22,867 bases of DNA from Competibacteraceae bacterium UBA3908. Lineage in GTDB: Bacteria; Pseudomonadota; Gammaproteobacteria; Competibacterales; Competibacteraceae. The position numbers and the translations under genes are program-made. Below are positions 1-7,645 of the stretch, one piece after another. The stretch spans positions 1-22,867 of the forward strand of contig DGFE01000134.1 in assembly GCA_002391525.1 (NCBI GenBank), in the 5' to 3' direction. The notes under the pieces were generated by a model, which searched no databases, was not told the DNA's origin, and saw only the letters and a program-made list of their open reading frames with translations. Every line of letters starts with the position of its first letter. Within the stretch, counting starts at the first letter, position 1.

Positions 1-19
1 AGATGTGTATAAGAGACAG
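1..19 (+). other. Tn5/Nextera mosaic-end adapter, not genomic
   Basis: The first 19 bases read AGATGTGTATAAGAGACAG, identical to the mosaic end used in transposase-based library preparation. Translating through it gives the peptide starts MCIRDR and MYKRQ, a familiar artefact in metagenome-derived proteins. The genomic sequence therefore begins at about base 20, and the window starts at an untrimmed read or contig end. Confidence 0.96.
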
Positions 20-743
20 GCGCCGCATCGATCTCGAAATCGAGAAAGGCGAGTTCGTCTCCATCATCGGCCATTCCGGCTGCGGCAAATCCACGGTGTT
101 GAACGTGGTCGCCGGTTTGTTGCCGGCTACGCGCGGCGGGGTGTTGCTGGAGAATCGGGAGGTGAACAGTCCCGGCCCGGATCGCGCCGTGGTGTTCCAG
201 AACCACTCGCTGCTGCCGTGGCTGACGGTGTACGAGAACGTGCGGATCGCGGTGGACAAGGTGTTCGGCAAGAGCAAGTCCAGGGTCGAGCGCCACGACT
301 GGACCCTCCACAATCTGCAACTGGTGCACATGGAGCATGCATTGGATAAGCGGCCAGGCGAGATTTCCGGCGGCATGAAACAGCGGGTCGGCATCGCCCG
401 CGCCCTGGCGATGCAGCCCAAGGTGTTGCTGATGGACGAGCCCTTCGGCGCGCTGGACGCCCTGACCCGCGCCCATTTGCAGGAATCGGTGATGGAGATT
501 CAAACCGCGCTCAACAACACCGTGCTGATGATCACTCACGACGTGGACGAGGCGGTGTTGCTGGCCGACCGCATCGTGATGATGACCAACGGTCCGGCGG
601 CGACGGTGGGAGAAATCTTGAAAGTGGACCTGCCGCGCCCGCGCAACCGGCTCGAACTGGCCGACGACCCGGCCTACAACCACTACCGCGCCGAGGTGTT
701 GCGCTTTCTCTACGAGCGGCAGCGGCGGCCGGAAGCGGCGTGA
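20..743 (+). CDS. nrtD: Nitrate/nitrite ABC transporter ATP-binding protein (NrtD-type), 5' partial
   Basis: This is the cytoplasmic ATPase subunit of a nitrate/sulfonate/taurine-type ABC importer, which couples ATP hydrolysis to uptake. In frame, Walker A (GHSGCGKST) lies at 69-95, the Q-loop is FQNHSLLPW, the signature ISGGMKQR lies at 363-386, Walker B (LLMDEP) at 426-443, and the H-loop is THD. PWLTVYENV and the closing NHYRAEVLRFLYERQ match the NrtC/NrtD subgroup. Only the first 20-30 residues are missing, lost at the contig end; the ATG visible at base 4 belongs to the adapter. The nirB start lies 28 bp downstream in the same direction, so nitrate rather than taurine or sulfonate is the likely substrate. 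The permease and binding-protein genes would lie upstream, outside the window. NasD is an alternative name. Confidence 0.88.
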
Positions 744-771
744 CGAACGGGCAGCGAAGGAGATTCCATCG

Positions 772-3210
772 ATGAAAGAGCGTCTGATTCTGGTCGGCAA
801 CGGCATGGCCGGGATGCGCACCCTGGAGGAGTTGCTGGCCATCGCTCCCGATCAATACGACATCACCGTGTTCGGCGCCGAGCCGCACGGCAACTACAAC
901 CGCATTCTGCTGTCGCCGGTGCTGGCGGGCGAAAAGACGGTCGAGCAGATCATGCTCAACGATCTGGACTGGTATGCCGAGCGCGGCATCACGCTGCACG
1001 CCGGCAAGGCCGTGATCCGGCTCAACCGGGCGCGGCGGCAGGTCATCGCCGCCGACGGCACGGTCGCGCCCTACGACTGGCTGTTGCTGGCGACCGGTTC
1101 CGATCCCATCATCCTGCCGGTGCCCGGCAACGATCTGCCGGGCGTCATTACCTTCCGCGACATCAAGGACGTGCAGGCGATGCTGGATGCGGCCTGCGCC
1201 GGGCGGAAACACGCGGTGGTGATCGGCGGCGGCCTGCTCGGCCTGGAAGCGGCCAACGGCTTGATGAAGCAGGGCATGGAGGTCACCGTCGTCCACCTGC
1301 TCGACGTGCTGATGGAACGACAGCTCGATACCGAAGCGGCGGCCCTGCTGCGGACCAGTCTGGAGGAACGCGGCCTGCGGTTCCTGATGGGCGCGCAGAC
1401 CGTCGCCATTCTCGGCGAGGAGCGGGTGAAAGGGGTGCGCTTCAAGGACGGGCTGGAAATTCCCGCAGATCTGGTGGTGATGGCGGTCGGCATCCGTCCC
1501 AACATCCAACTCGCCAAGGCCGCCGGCATTCACTGCGAACGCGGCGTCGTGGTCAACGACACCATGCAGACCTACGACCCGCGCATCTACGCGGTCGGCG
1601 AGTGCGTGCAGCATCGCGGTCAGACCTATGGCCTGGTCGCGCCGCTGTGGGAACAGGCGCGAGTCTGCGCCAACCATCTCGCTCACTTCGGGATCAGCCG
1701 TTATCGCGGTTCGGTCACGTCCACCAAGCTCAAGGTGACCGGCATCGACGTGTTCTCCGCCGGCGAGTTCGGCGGCGGTCCCGGCTGCGACGAAATCGTG
1801 CTGCGCGACCGGGCGCGCGGGGTCTACAAAAAGCTGGTGGTCCGGGACAACCGGGTCAGGGGCGCGGTGCTGTACGGCGACACCATCGACGGCAGTTGGT
1901 ACTTCCAACTGTTGCGCGAGAAGACCGACATCGGCGCGTTCCGCGAATCCATCCTGTTCGGGCAGGCGCATCTGGGCGATGCCGGGCACGGCGGCGGCAA
2001 CAACGTGCTGGCGATGCCCGACGAGGCGGAAATCTGCGGCTGCAACGGGGTGTGCAAGGGCGTCATCGTCAAGGCGATCACCGCGCAAAAACTGTTCACG
2101 CTGGAGGAAGTCCGCGCCCACACCAAGGCGTCGGCCTCCTGTGGTTCCTGCACCGGCTTGGTCGAGCAACTGCTGGCGGCCACGGTCGGCGATTATTCCA
2201 AGACCTCCAGGGAAAAGCCGCTGTGCGCCTGCACCGAACACAGCCACGATCAGGTGCGCAAGGTGATTCGGGAACAGCATTTGACCAGCCTGCGGGCGGT
2301 GTTCGATTTCATGGAATGGAAGACGCCCGACGGTTGCCATTCCTGCCGCCCGGCCATCAATTTTTATCTGATCGCTGCCTGGCCTGGCGAGGCGCGGGAC
2401 GACGCGCAATCGCGGTTCATCAACGAGCGGGTCCACGCCAACATCCAGAAGGACGGCACCTACTCGGTGGTTCCGCGCATGTGGGGCGGCCTGACCAGTC
2501 CGAAGGAGTTGCGCGCCATCGCCGATGTGGCCGACAAGTTCCAGATTCCGACGGTGAAAGTGACCGGCGGCCAGCGCATCGACCTGCTCGGCGTGAAAAA
2601 GGAGGATTTGCCGAAGGTCTGGGCCGATCTCAACGCCGCCGGCATGGTCTCCGGCCACGCCTACGGCAAGTCGCTGCGCACGGTGAAAACCTGCGTCGGT
2701 TCCGAGTGGTGTCGGTTCGGGACGCAGGATTCGACCGGCCTGGGGGTCAAGCTGGAAAAAATGACCTGGGGGTCGTGGACGCCGCACAAGTTCAAGATGG
2801 CGGTGTCCGGCTGTCCGCGCAACTGCGCCGAAGCCACCATCAAGGATTTCGGGGTGGTGTGCGTGGATTCCGGTTACGAACTGCATGTCGGCGGCAACGG
2901 TGGCATCAAACTGCGCGGTACCGATCTGCTGTGCAAGGTTGCCACCGAGGAGGAGGCGATGGAGTACTGCGGCGCCTTCATGCAACTGTACCGCGAGGAA
3001 GCGCGCTATCTGGAGCGCACCGCGCCGTGGCTGGAGCGAGTCGGACTGGCCTACGTCAGGCAGCGCATCGTCGAGGACGGCGAAGGCCGCAAGGCGCTGC
3101 ACCAGCGGTTTCTCGCCTCGCAGCAATACGCCCAGATCGATCCGTGGGCGGAACGCGCCAGCGGCCGGGTGGATGCGCACGAGTTCCAGCCGTTGCGGCG
3201 AGTGGGCTGA
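772..3210 (+). CDS. nirB: Assimilatory nitrite reductase [NAD(P)H], large subunit
   Basis: Cytoplasmic enzyme of 812 residues that reduces nitrite to ammonium with NAD(P)H. The N-terminal half is a pyridine nucleotide-disulfide oxidoreductase with an FAD motif at residues 9-14 (GNGMAG) and an NAD motif at 152-157 (GGGLLG). Two BFD-like [2Fe-2S] segments follow: Cys422/424/457/460 and Cys485/487/522/525. The C-terminal half is the siroheme/4Fe-4S nitrite reductase core, with Cys641-X5-Cys647 and Cys681-X3-Cys685. Length and domain order match complete NirB. The ATG at 772 is preceded by AAGGAG at 757-762. The gene sits between the transporter ATPase and nirD, as expected for an assimilation operon. 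No frameshift or missing ligand was seen. Confidence 0.96.
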   Translation: MKERLILVGNGMAGMRTLEELLAIAPDQYDITVFGAEPHGNYNRILLSPVLAGEKTVEQIMLNDLDWYAERGITLHAGKAVIRLNRARRQVIAADGTVAPYDWLLLATGSDPIILPVPGNDLPGVITFRDIKDVQAMLDAACAGRKHAVVIGGGLLGLEAANGLMKQGMEVTVVHLLDVLMERQLDTEAAALLRTSLEERGLRFLMGAQTVAILGEERVKGVRFKDGLEIPADLVVMAVGIRPNIQLAKAAGIHCERGVVVNDTMQTYDPRIYAVGECVQHRGQTYGLVAPLWEQARVCANHLAHFGISRYRGSVTSTKLKVTGIDVFSAGEFGGGPGCDEIVLRDRARGVYKKLVVRDNRVRGAVLYGDTIDGSWYFQLLREKTDIGAFRESILFGQAHLGDAGHGGGNNVLAMPDEAEICGCNGVCKGVIVKAITAQKLFTLEEVRAHTKASASCGSCTGLVEQLLAATVGDYSKTSREKPLCACTEHSHDQVRKVIREQHLTSLRAVFDFMEWKTPDGCHSCRPAINFYLIAAWPGEARDDAQSRFINERVHANIQKDGTYSVVPRMWGGLTSPKELRAIADVADKFQIPTVKVTGGQRIDLLGVKKEDLPKVWADLNAAGMVSGHAYGKSLRTVKTCVGSEWCRFGTQDSTGLGVKLEKMTWGSWTPHKFKMAVSGCPRNCAEATIKDFGVVCVDSGYELHVGGNGGIKLRGTDLLCKVATEEEAMEYCGAFMQLYREEARYLERTAPWLERVGLAYVRQRIVEDGEGRKALHQRFLASQQYAQIDPWAERASGRVDAHEFQPLRRVG

Positions 3211-3218
3211 AAATAAAC

Positions 3219-3256
3219 TCCCCTCTCCCTTTGGGAGAGGAGTCGGGGGTGAGGGC
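3219..3256 (-). repeat. GC-rich palindromic interspersed repeat, copy A
   Basis: A perfect 8-bp stem (CCTCTCCC at 3222-3229, GGGAGAGG at 3233-3240, loop TTT) is followed by a GTCGGGGGTGAGGG arm. It is the inverse orientation of copies B and C. The unit on its forward strand runs CCCTCNCCC, a short AACC- or GACT-type spacer, then the CTCTCCC hairpin. Similar elements are scattered through many proteobacterial genomes and resemble non-autonomous REP-like elements. Confidence 0.85.
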
Positions 3257-3263
3257 GCGCATG

Positions 3264-3302
3264 ACTCCCTCGCCCTAACCCTCTCCCAGGGGGAGAGGGA
3301 AC
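3264..3302 (+). repeat. GC-rich palindromic interspersed repeat, copy B
   Basis: The CCCTCGCCCTAA arm is followed by a perfect 9-bp stem (CCCTCTCCC at 3279-3287, GGGAGAGGG at 3291-3299, loop AGG). It lies in direct orientation with copy C, which starts a few bases later. Confidence 0.87.
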
Positions 3303-3305
3303 CAA

Positions 3306-3343
3306 ACTCCCTCACCCTAACCCTCTCCCAAATGGAGAGGGAA
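3306..3343 (+). repeat. GC-rich palindromic interspersed repeat, copy C
   Basis: The CCCTCACCCTAA arm is followed by an 8-bp stem (CCCTCTCC at 3321-3328, GGAGAGGG at 3334-3341). It is nearly identical to copy B apart from the hairpin loop. Copies A to C fill almost the whole 150-bp nirB-nirD gap and leave only the nirD ribosome-binding region free. Confidence 0.87.
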
Positions 3344-3360
3344 CTTGAGGAAAAACAATT

Positions 3361-3699
3361 ATGTATGACTGGCACGAAATCGGCGCGCTCGACGATGTTC
3401 CCCGGCTGGGTTCGCGGGTGGTCCATACGCCGCACGGCGGCGTGGCGATTTTCCGCACCGCCGACGACCGGATTTTCGCCCTGCGCGACCGCTGTCCGCA
3501 CAAGGGCGGGCCGCTGTCGCAAGGCATCGTCCACGGCCACCGGATCACCTGTCCATTGCACAACTGGGTGCTGGAACTGGAAAGCGGCCAGGCGGTGGCG
3601 CCCGACGTGGGCTGCGCCACGCGCTATCCGGTTCGGGTGGAAAACGGGCGGCTCTGGCTGGGGCTGAACGACGTGGTCAGTCTGGCGGCAGTGACTTGA
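3361..3699 (+). CDS. nirD: Assimilatory nitrite reductase small subunit (Rieske-type)
   Basis: A 112-residue Rieske-fold subunit that partners NirB. The cluster-binding pattern is intact: Cys45-Pro-His47 (CPHKGGPLSQG) and Cys64-Pro-Leu-His67 (CPLHNW). Many enteric NirD proteins lack these ligands, whereas this one should hold a [2Fe-2S] cluster, as in the ferredoxin-like NirD/NasE forms. Length is normal for the family. A GAGG at 3347-3350 precedes the ATG. The gene is separated from nirB by three palindromic repeats but from nasA by only 16 bp, so it still reads as one operon. Confidence 0.93.
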   Translation: MYDWHEIGALDDVPRLGSRVVHTPHGGVAIFRTADDRIFALRDRCPHKGGPLSQGIVHGHRITCPLHNWVLELESGQAVAPDVGCATRYPVRVENGRLWLGLNDVVSLAAVT

Positions 3700-3715
3700 C
3701 CGGGGGAACAGGGCG

Positions 3716-6424
3716 ATGAGCGGCGCTGGCAAAACGGTCCGCACCACCTGCCCCTATTGCGGGGTCGGCTGCGGCGTGAAGGTCACGGTCAATCCCGACG
3801 GTGGCGCGTGGGTGGAAGGCGATGAGGTGCATCCCGCCAATTACGGGCGGTTGTGCTCGAAAGGCGCGGCGCTGGGTGAAACCCTGAGTCTTGATGACCG
3901 CCTGCTGTATCCCGAAATCGACGGTCGGCGAGTTTCGTGGGACGTGGCGCTGGATGCCGTCGCTACCGGCTTCCTTCGCGTGCTGGCGGAACACGGTCCC
4001 GACGCCGTCGCCTTTTACGTCTCCGGGCAATTGCTGACCGAGGATTACTATGTCGCCAACAAGCTGATGAAAGGCGGTCTCGGCAGCGCCAACATCGACA
4101 CCAACTCGCGGCTGTGCATGGCGTCCTCGGTGGCTGGCCATCAGCGGGCGTTCGGCTCGGACACCGTGCCCGGCTGTTACGAGGACCTGGAGGAAGCCGA
4201 TCTGGTGGTGCTGGTCGGCTCCAATCTGGCCTGGTGCCATCCGGTGCTGTATCAGCGCATCCTCGCCGCGCGAGAACGGCGCGCGGGCAAGCCGAAACTG
4301 GTGGTGATCGACCCGCGCCGCACCGCGACCTGTGACGCCGCTGCAACGCACCTGCCGCTCAGGCCCGGCTCCGACACAGCGCTGTTCAACGGCCTGCTGG
4401 TGCATCTCTATCGGCAGGATGGCTTGGACTCGGAGTTTTTGGAGAACCATGTTGCGGGATTCTGGCCGGCCTATCGAGCGGCGAAGGGGGTCGCGCCCAA
4501 CGTTCCCACCGTCGCCGCCAAGACCGGGCTGCCGGAAAGCGCCATCGCCGAGTTTTACGGGCTGTGGGGTCGCACCCGCAAGGTGGTGACGGTGTACTCG
4601 CAAGGGGTCAATCAGTCCGCCCACGGCAGCGACAAGGTCAACGCCATTCTCAACTGCCATCTGGCGACCGGGCGGATCGGTCAACCGGGCATGGGGCCGT
4701 TCTCGGTCACGGGTCAGCCGAACGCGATGGGTGGGCGCGAAGTCGGCGGTTTGGCGAATCAACTGGCGGCGCACCTGGACTTCGCGCCGGATGATGTCGA
4801 GCGGGTTCGGCGGTTTTGGCACGAGTCTATGCCCCTCGCCCTCCGGGAGAGGGGTTGGGGTGAGGGGACAGCGCCGGCCATCGCCAGCCGTCCCGGCCCG
4901 AAGGCCGTCGAACTGTTTCAGGCGGTCGCCGACGGGAAGATCAGAGCCATCTGGATCATGGGCACCAATCCGGTGGTGAGTCTGCCCGACGCCGACGTCG
5001 CGCGAGCGGCCCTGCAACGCTGTCCCCTGGTGATCGTCTCCGATGCCGTAGCCGATACCGACACCGTGCGGTTGGCGCATATCAAGCTGCCAGCGCTGAC
5101 CTGGGGCGAGAAAGAAGGCACGGTGACCAATTCCGAGCGGCGGATTTCCCGCCAGCGGGCGTTTCTGTCGCCGCCGGGCGAGGCGAAAGCCGATTGGTGG
5201 ATCGTGACCCAGGTCGCCCGTCGTCTGGGATTCGGCGCGCTGTTTCCCTACGAATCGCCGGCGGTCATTTTCCGCGAGCACGCCACGCTGTCGGGGTTCG
5301 AGAACGACGGTGACCGCGCGTTCGACATTTCCGCGTTGGCCAACCTCACCGATGCCGACTACGACACCTTGCAACCCGCGCAATGGCCGTTGCCGCATGG
5401 CGCGACGGCGGGTACGGCGCGTTTGTTCGGCGAAGGCGGCTTCTTCGCCGCCGACGGCAAGGCTCGTTGCGTCGCGGTCGGCGAACGGGCACCGGTTCAC
5501 GCGGCGGATGACAGCTTTCCGCTGATCCTCAACAGCGGGCGCATCCGCGATCAGTGGCACACCATGACCCGCACCGGCAAGACCGCGCGGTTGACCGGCC
5601 ATGTCCCCGAACCCTGTGTCGAGATTCATCCGGTGGATGCGCTGGCTTGCGGCGTGAGCGAGAACGCCCTGGCGCGGGTGCACAGCCGCTGGGGCGAGAT
5701 CATCGTCCGGGTGCGCGCCAGTGGGGAACAACAACCCGGCAGCGTGTTCGTGCCGATGCACTGGGGTTCGCCGCTGGCCCCACGTGGGCGGGTTAACGCG
5801 GCGGTCAATCCGGTGGTCGATCCGCTGTCTGGCCAGCCGGAATTGAAACATACCCCGGTGCGGGTTCAGGCGTACCGACCCCGCTGGCACGGATTCCTGT
5901 TGTCGCGTGACGCCATCCAACCGCCGGCGGTCGAGTATCGGGTCGGTGTGCGCGACCGGGAATGCTGGCGTTACGAACTGGCGGGGGAAACGGCGGTGGA
6001 CGACTGGCCGGCCTGGGCACGCGGTCTGCTGGGCGATCATCCGGGCTGGGAATGGCTGGAATTCGCCGACGCCGGCACGGGCCGCTACCGGGGCGCGGTG
6101 CTGCTGGGGGGACGCCTGCGTGCCTGTCTGTTCGTCGCGCCCGGTCACGAACTGCCGCCACGCGGCTGGCTGGCCGGACTGTTCGCCCAGCCGGAACTGG
6201 GTCCCGCCGAGCGCGCCAGTCTGCTGGCCGGACGTCCGGGCGGGGAACAGCGTGATTGCGGGCGAATCGTCTGCGCCTGCTTCGGGGTGGGATTGAACAC
6301 ACTGACCGCCGCCATCCGGGAACGGGGATTGGCGACGCCGGAGGCCATCGGCGCGACGCTGAAAGCTGGAACCAATTGCGGCTCCTGCGTACCGGAGCTA
6401 CGACAACTGATCGCGCAGGGCTAG
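3716..6424 (+). CDS. nasA: Assimilatory nitrate reductase catalytic subunit
   Basis: A cytoplasmic molybdenum bis-MGD enzyme of 902 residues that reduces nitrate to nitrite, the substrate of NirBD. The N-terminal [4Fe-4S] ligands are Cys12-X2-Cys15-X3-Cys19-X27-Cys47. The likely molybdenum ligand is Cys134 in NSRLCMAS. The molybdopterin oxidoreductase core is followed by a molybdopterin-dinucleotide-binding domain, in which NSGRIRDQWHTMTRTG is typical. The C terminus carries a BFD-like [2Fe-2S] domain (Cys853, Cys855, Cys888, Cys891), as in Klebsiella-type NasA. GGGGGA at 3702-3707 precedes the ATG. Residues 373-384 (PLALRERGWGEG) are unusual: they are encoded by an inserted palindromic repeat, copy D. 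No separate electron-donating flavoprotein gene is visible in the window. Confidence 0.95.
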   Translation: MSGAGKTVRTTCPYCGVGCGVKVTVNPDGGAWVEGDEVHPANYGRLCSKGAALGETLSLDDRLLYPEIDGRRVSWDVALDAVATGFLRVLAEHGPDAVAFYVSGQLLTEDYYVANKLMKGGLGSANIDTNSRLCMASSVAGHQRAFGSDTVPGCYEDLEEADLVVLVGSNLAWCHPVLYQRILAARERRAGKPKLVVIDPRRTATCDAAATHLPLRPGSDTALFNGLLVHLYRQDGLDSEFLENHVAGFWPAYRAAKGVAPNVPTVAAKTGLPESAIAEFYGLWGRTRKVVTVYSQGVNQSAHGSDKVNAILNCHLATGRIGQPGMGPFSVTGQPNAMGGREVGGLANQLAAHLDFAPDDVERVRRFWHESMPLALRERGWGEGTAPAIASRPGPKAVELFQAVADGKIRAIWIMGTNPVVSLPDADVARAALQRCPLVIVSDAVADTDTVRLAHIKLPALTWGEKEGTVTNSERRISRQRAFLSPPGEAKADWWIVTQVARRLGFGALFPYESPAVIFREHATLSGFENDGDRAFDISALANLTDADYDTLQPAQWPLPHGATAGTARLFGEGGFFAADGKARCVAVGERAPVHAADDSFPLILNSGRIRDQWHTMTRTGKTARLTGHVPEPCVEIHPVDALACGVSENALARVHSRWGEIIVRVRASGEQQPGSVFVPMHWGSPLAPRGRVNAAVNPVVDPLSGQPELKHTPVRVQAYRPRWHGFLLSRDAIQPPAVEYRVGVRDRECWRYELAGETAVDDWPAWARGLLGDHPGWEWLEFADAGTGRYRGAVLLGGRLRACLFVAPGHELPPRGWLAGLFAQPELGPAERASLLAGRPGGEQRDCGRIVCACFGVGLNTLTAAIRERGLATPEAIGATLKAGTNCGSCVPELRQLIAQG
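4832..4867 (-). repeat. GC-rich palindromic repeat copy D, inserted in frame inside nasA
   Basis: These 36 bases match the nirB-nirD repeats in inverse orientation: CCCCTCGCCCTCC, then GGGAGAGG, then the GGTTGGGGTGAGGGG arm. The length is exactly 12 codons and encodes PLALRERGWGEG (residues 373-384 of NasA) without disturbing the frame. The flanking residues (RRFWHE before, APAIASRPGPKAVELFQAV after) look like normal NasA sequence, so this reads as an insertion into an inter-motif loop. Confidence 0.85.
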
Positions 6425-6466
6425 AATCATCGCTTCCGAACCCCTAATCAAGGAGCGAGAGTCGCG

Positions 6467-7645
6467 ATGTCCCGCGTTCAGACTGGCTTGGAAACGCTTC
6501 TCAAGGAGTTTCCCGAAAAAATCCGTAACTCCCGAATCGGAGTGGTGTGCCATCCCGCCAGCGTCGATGCCGAACTGCGCCACGCGCTCGATTTGCTGCA
6601 GGTGGCCGGCGCTCGGATCGTCGCTGTCTTCGGTCCCGAACATGGTGCGCGGGGCGAGGCGCAGGACATGGAGGATGTCGAGGATGTGCCGCTCGATCCC
6701 CGGCTTGGAGTGCCGGTATACAGCCTGTACGGCGCGACGTTCGACAGCCTGACCCCACGCCGGGAGCAGCTTCAGGATCTCGATGCGTTGGTGATCGACC
6801 TGCAGGACGTGGGTGCGCGTTATTACACTTTCGTTTGGACCATGGCGCTGTGCATGGCGGCGGGGGGCAAGGTCGGCGTGCGGGTGCTGGTGTGCGACCG
6901 TCCCAATCCGCTCGATGGTCTGACCACCGAGGGCAATCTGATCAAACCTGGGTTTGAATCCTTCGTCGGTCTCCATCCGCTGCCCAACCGCCACGGCCTG
7001 ACGCCCGGCGAAATCGCCCGCTACGTCCAGCGGCGGCGCGGCGTCGAATGCGAATTGGACATACTGCCCATGCGCGGCTGGCGGCGGGAAATGGTTTTCG
7101 AGGACACTGGACTGTCTTGGGTCTATCCTTCGCCCAACATGCCCACGGTCGATACCGCGCGGGTCTATCCCGGCATGTGCCTGGTCGAAGCGACCGAATT
7201 GTCGGAGGGGCGCGGTACGTGCAGACCGTTCGAGGTGGCCGGCGCGCCGGGCATCGACCCGGAGGCGCTCGCCGCCGAGTTGTCTCGCCGCAACCTGGCC
7301 GGGTGCCGGTTTCGCCCACTCTATTTCCGGCCCAAGTTTCAAAAGCACGCCGGCAGAACCTGTGGTGGCGTACAGATTCACGTCACCGACCGCCGCCGGT
7401 TCGATTCGTATGCGGTCGGCGTCGCTTTCCTGCAAAGCGTCGGGCGCGTCGCTCCGGAAGCCTTCGCCTGGCGGGCGAAACCCTATGAATTCGTGGCCGA
7501 CATCCCCGCCATCGACCTGCTGGCGGGAGATGACCAACTGCGCCTGGCGCTGGAGGTGGGCGCCGATCTGACCGATCTCGCCGCCGAGTGGGCTCGGGAA
7601 CGGGCGGCGTTCGAGGCAATGCGCCGGGAAGCGTTTCTCTATTGA
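6467..7645 (+). CDS. namZ: DUF1343 / NamZ-like exo-beta-N-acetylmuramidase (GH171 family)
   Basis: This 392-residue protein belongs to the DUF1343 (YbbC/NamZ) family. Characterised members release N-acetylmuramic acid from the non-reducing end of peptidoglycan fragments. Family motifs are present: GPEHG at 56-60, DLQDVGARYYT at 111-121, DRPNPL at 144-149, SPNMP at 222-226 and EGRGTCRPFE at 247-256. AAGGAG at 6450-6455 precedes the ATG. The N terminus (MSRVQTGLETLL) has no signal peptide, so the protein appears cytoplasmic, unlike secreted Bacillus NamZ. It lies 42 bp after nasA in the same direction but has no obvious link with nitrate. No muramic acid recycling genes (murQ, nagZ, amgK) adjoin it. 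The substrate is inferred from family membership. Confidence 0.82.
   Translation: MSRVQTGLETLLKEFPEKIRNSRIGVVCHPASVDAELRHALDLLQVAGARIVAVFGPEHGARGEAQDMEDVEDVPLDPRLGVPVYSLYGATFDSLTPRREQLQDLDALVIDLQDVGARYYTFVWTMALCMAAGGKVGVRVLVCDRPNPLDGLTTEGNLIKPGFESFVGLHPLPNRHGLTPGEIARYVQRRRGVECELDILPMRGWRREMVFEDTGLSWVYPSPNMPTVDTARVYPGMCLVEATELSEGRGTCRPFEVAGAPGIDPEALAAELSRRNLAGCRFRPLYFRPKFQKHAGRTCGGVQIHVTDRRRFDSYAVGVAFLQSVGRVAPEAFAWRAKPYEFVADIPAIDLLAGDDQLRLALEVGADLTDLAAEWARERAAFEAMRREAFLY

Noticed and set aside
1602..3278. Plus-strand alternative frame of 558 codons inside nirB
   Set aside because: Arg/Gly/Ala-rich translation typical of a shifted frame. The NirB frame continues unbroken through it.
3219..3343. 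Palindromic cluster as a CRISPR array
   Set aside because: The units are not separated by unique spacers of constant length, one copy is inverted, and no cas gene is present.
532..3747. Minus-strand open frame of over 1000 codons opposite nirB and nirD
   Set aside because: High-GC coding DNA keeps the antisense frame open by codon bias. The peptide is His/Gln/Arg-rich with no domain, and the plus strand carries unmistakable NirB and NirD.
3677..6148. Minus-strand open frame of 823 codons opposite nasA
   Set aside because: Same antisense effect. The sense strand encodes a complete molybdoenzyme with all ligands.
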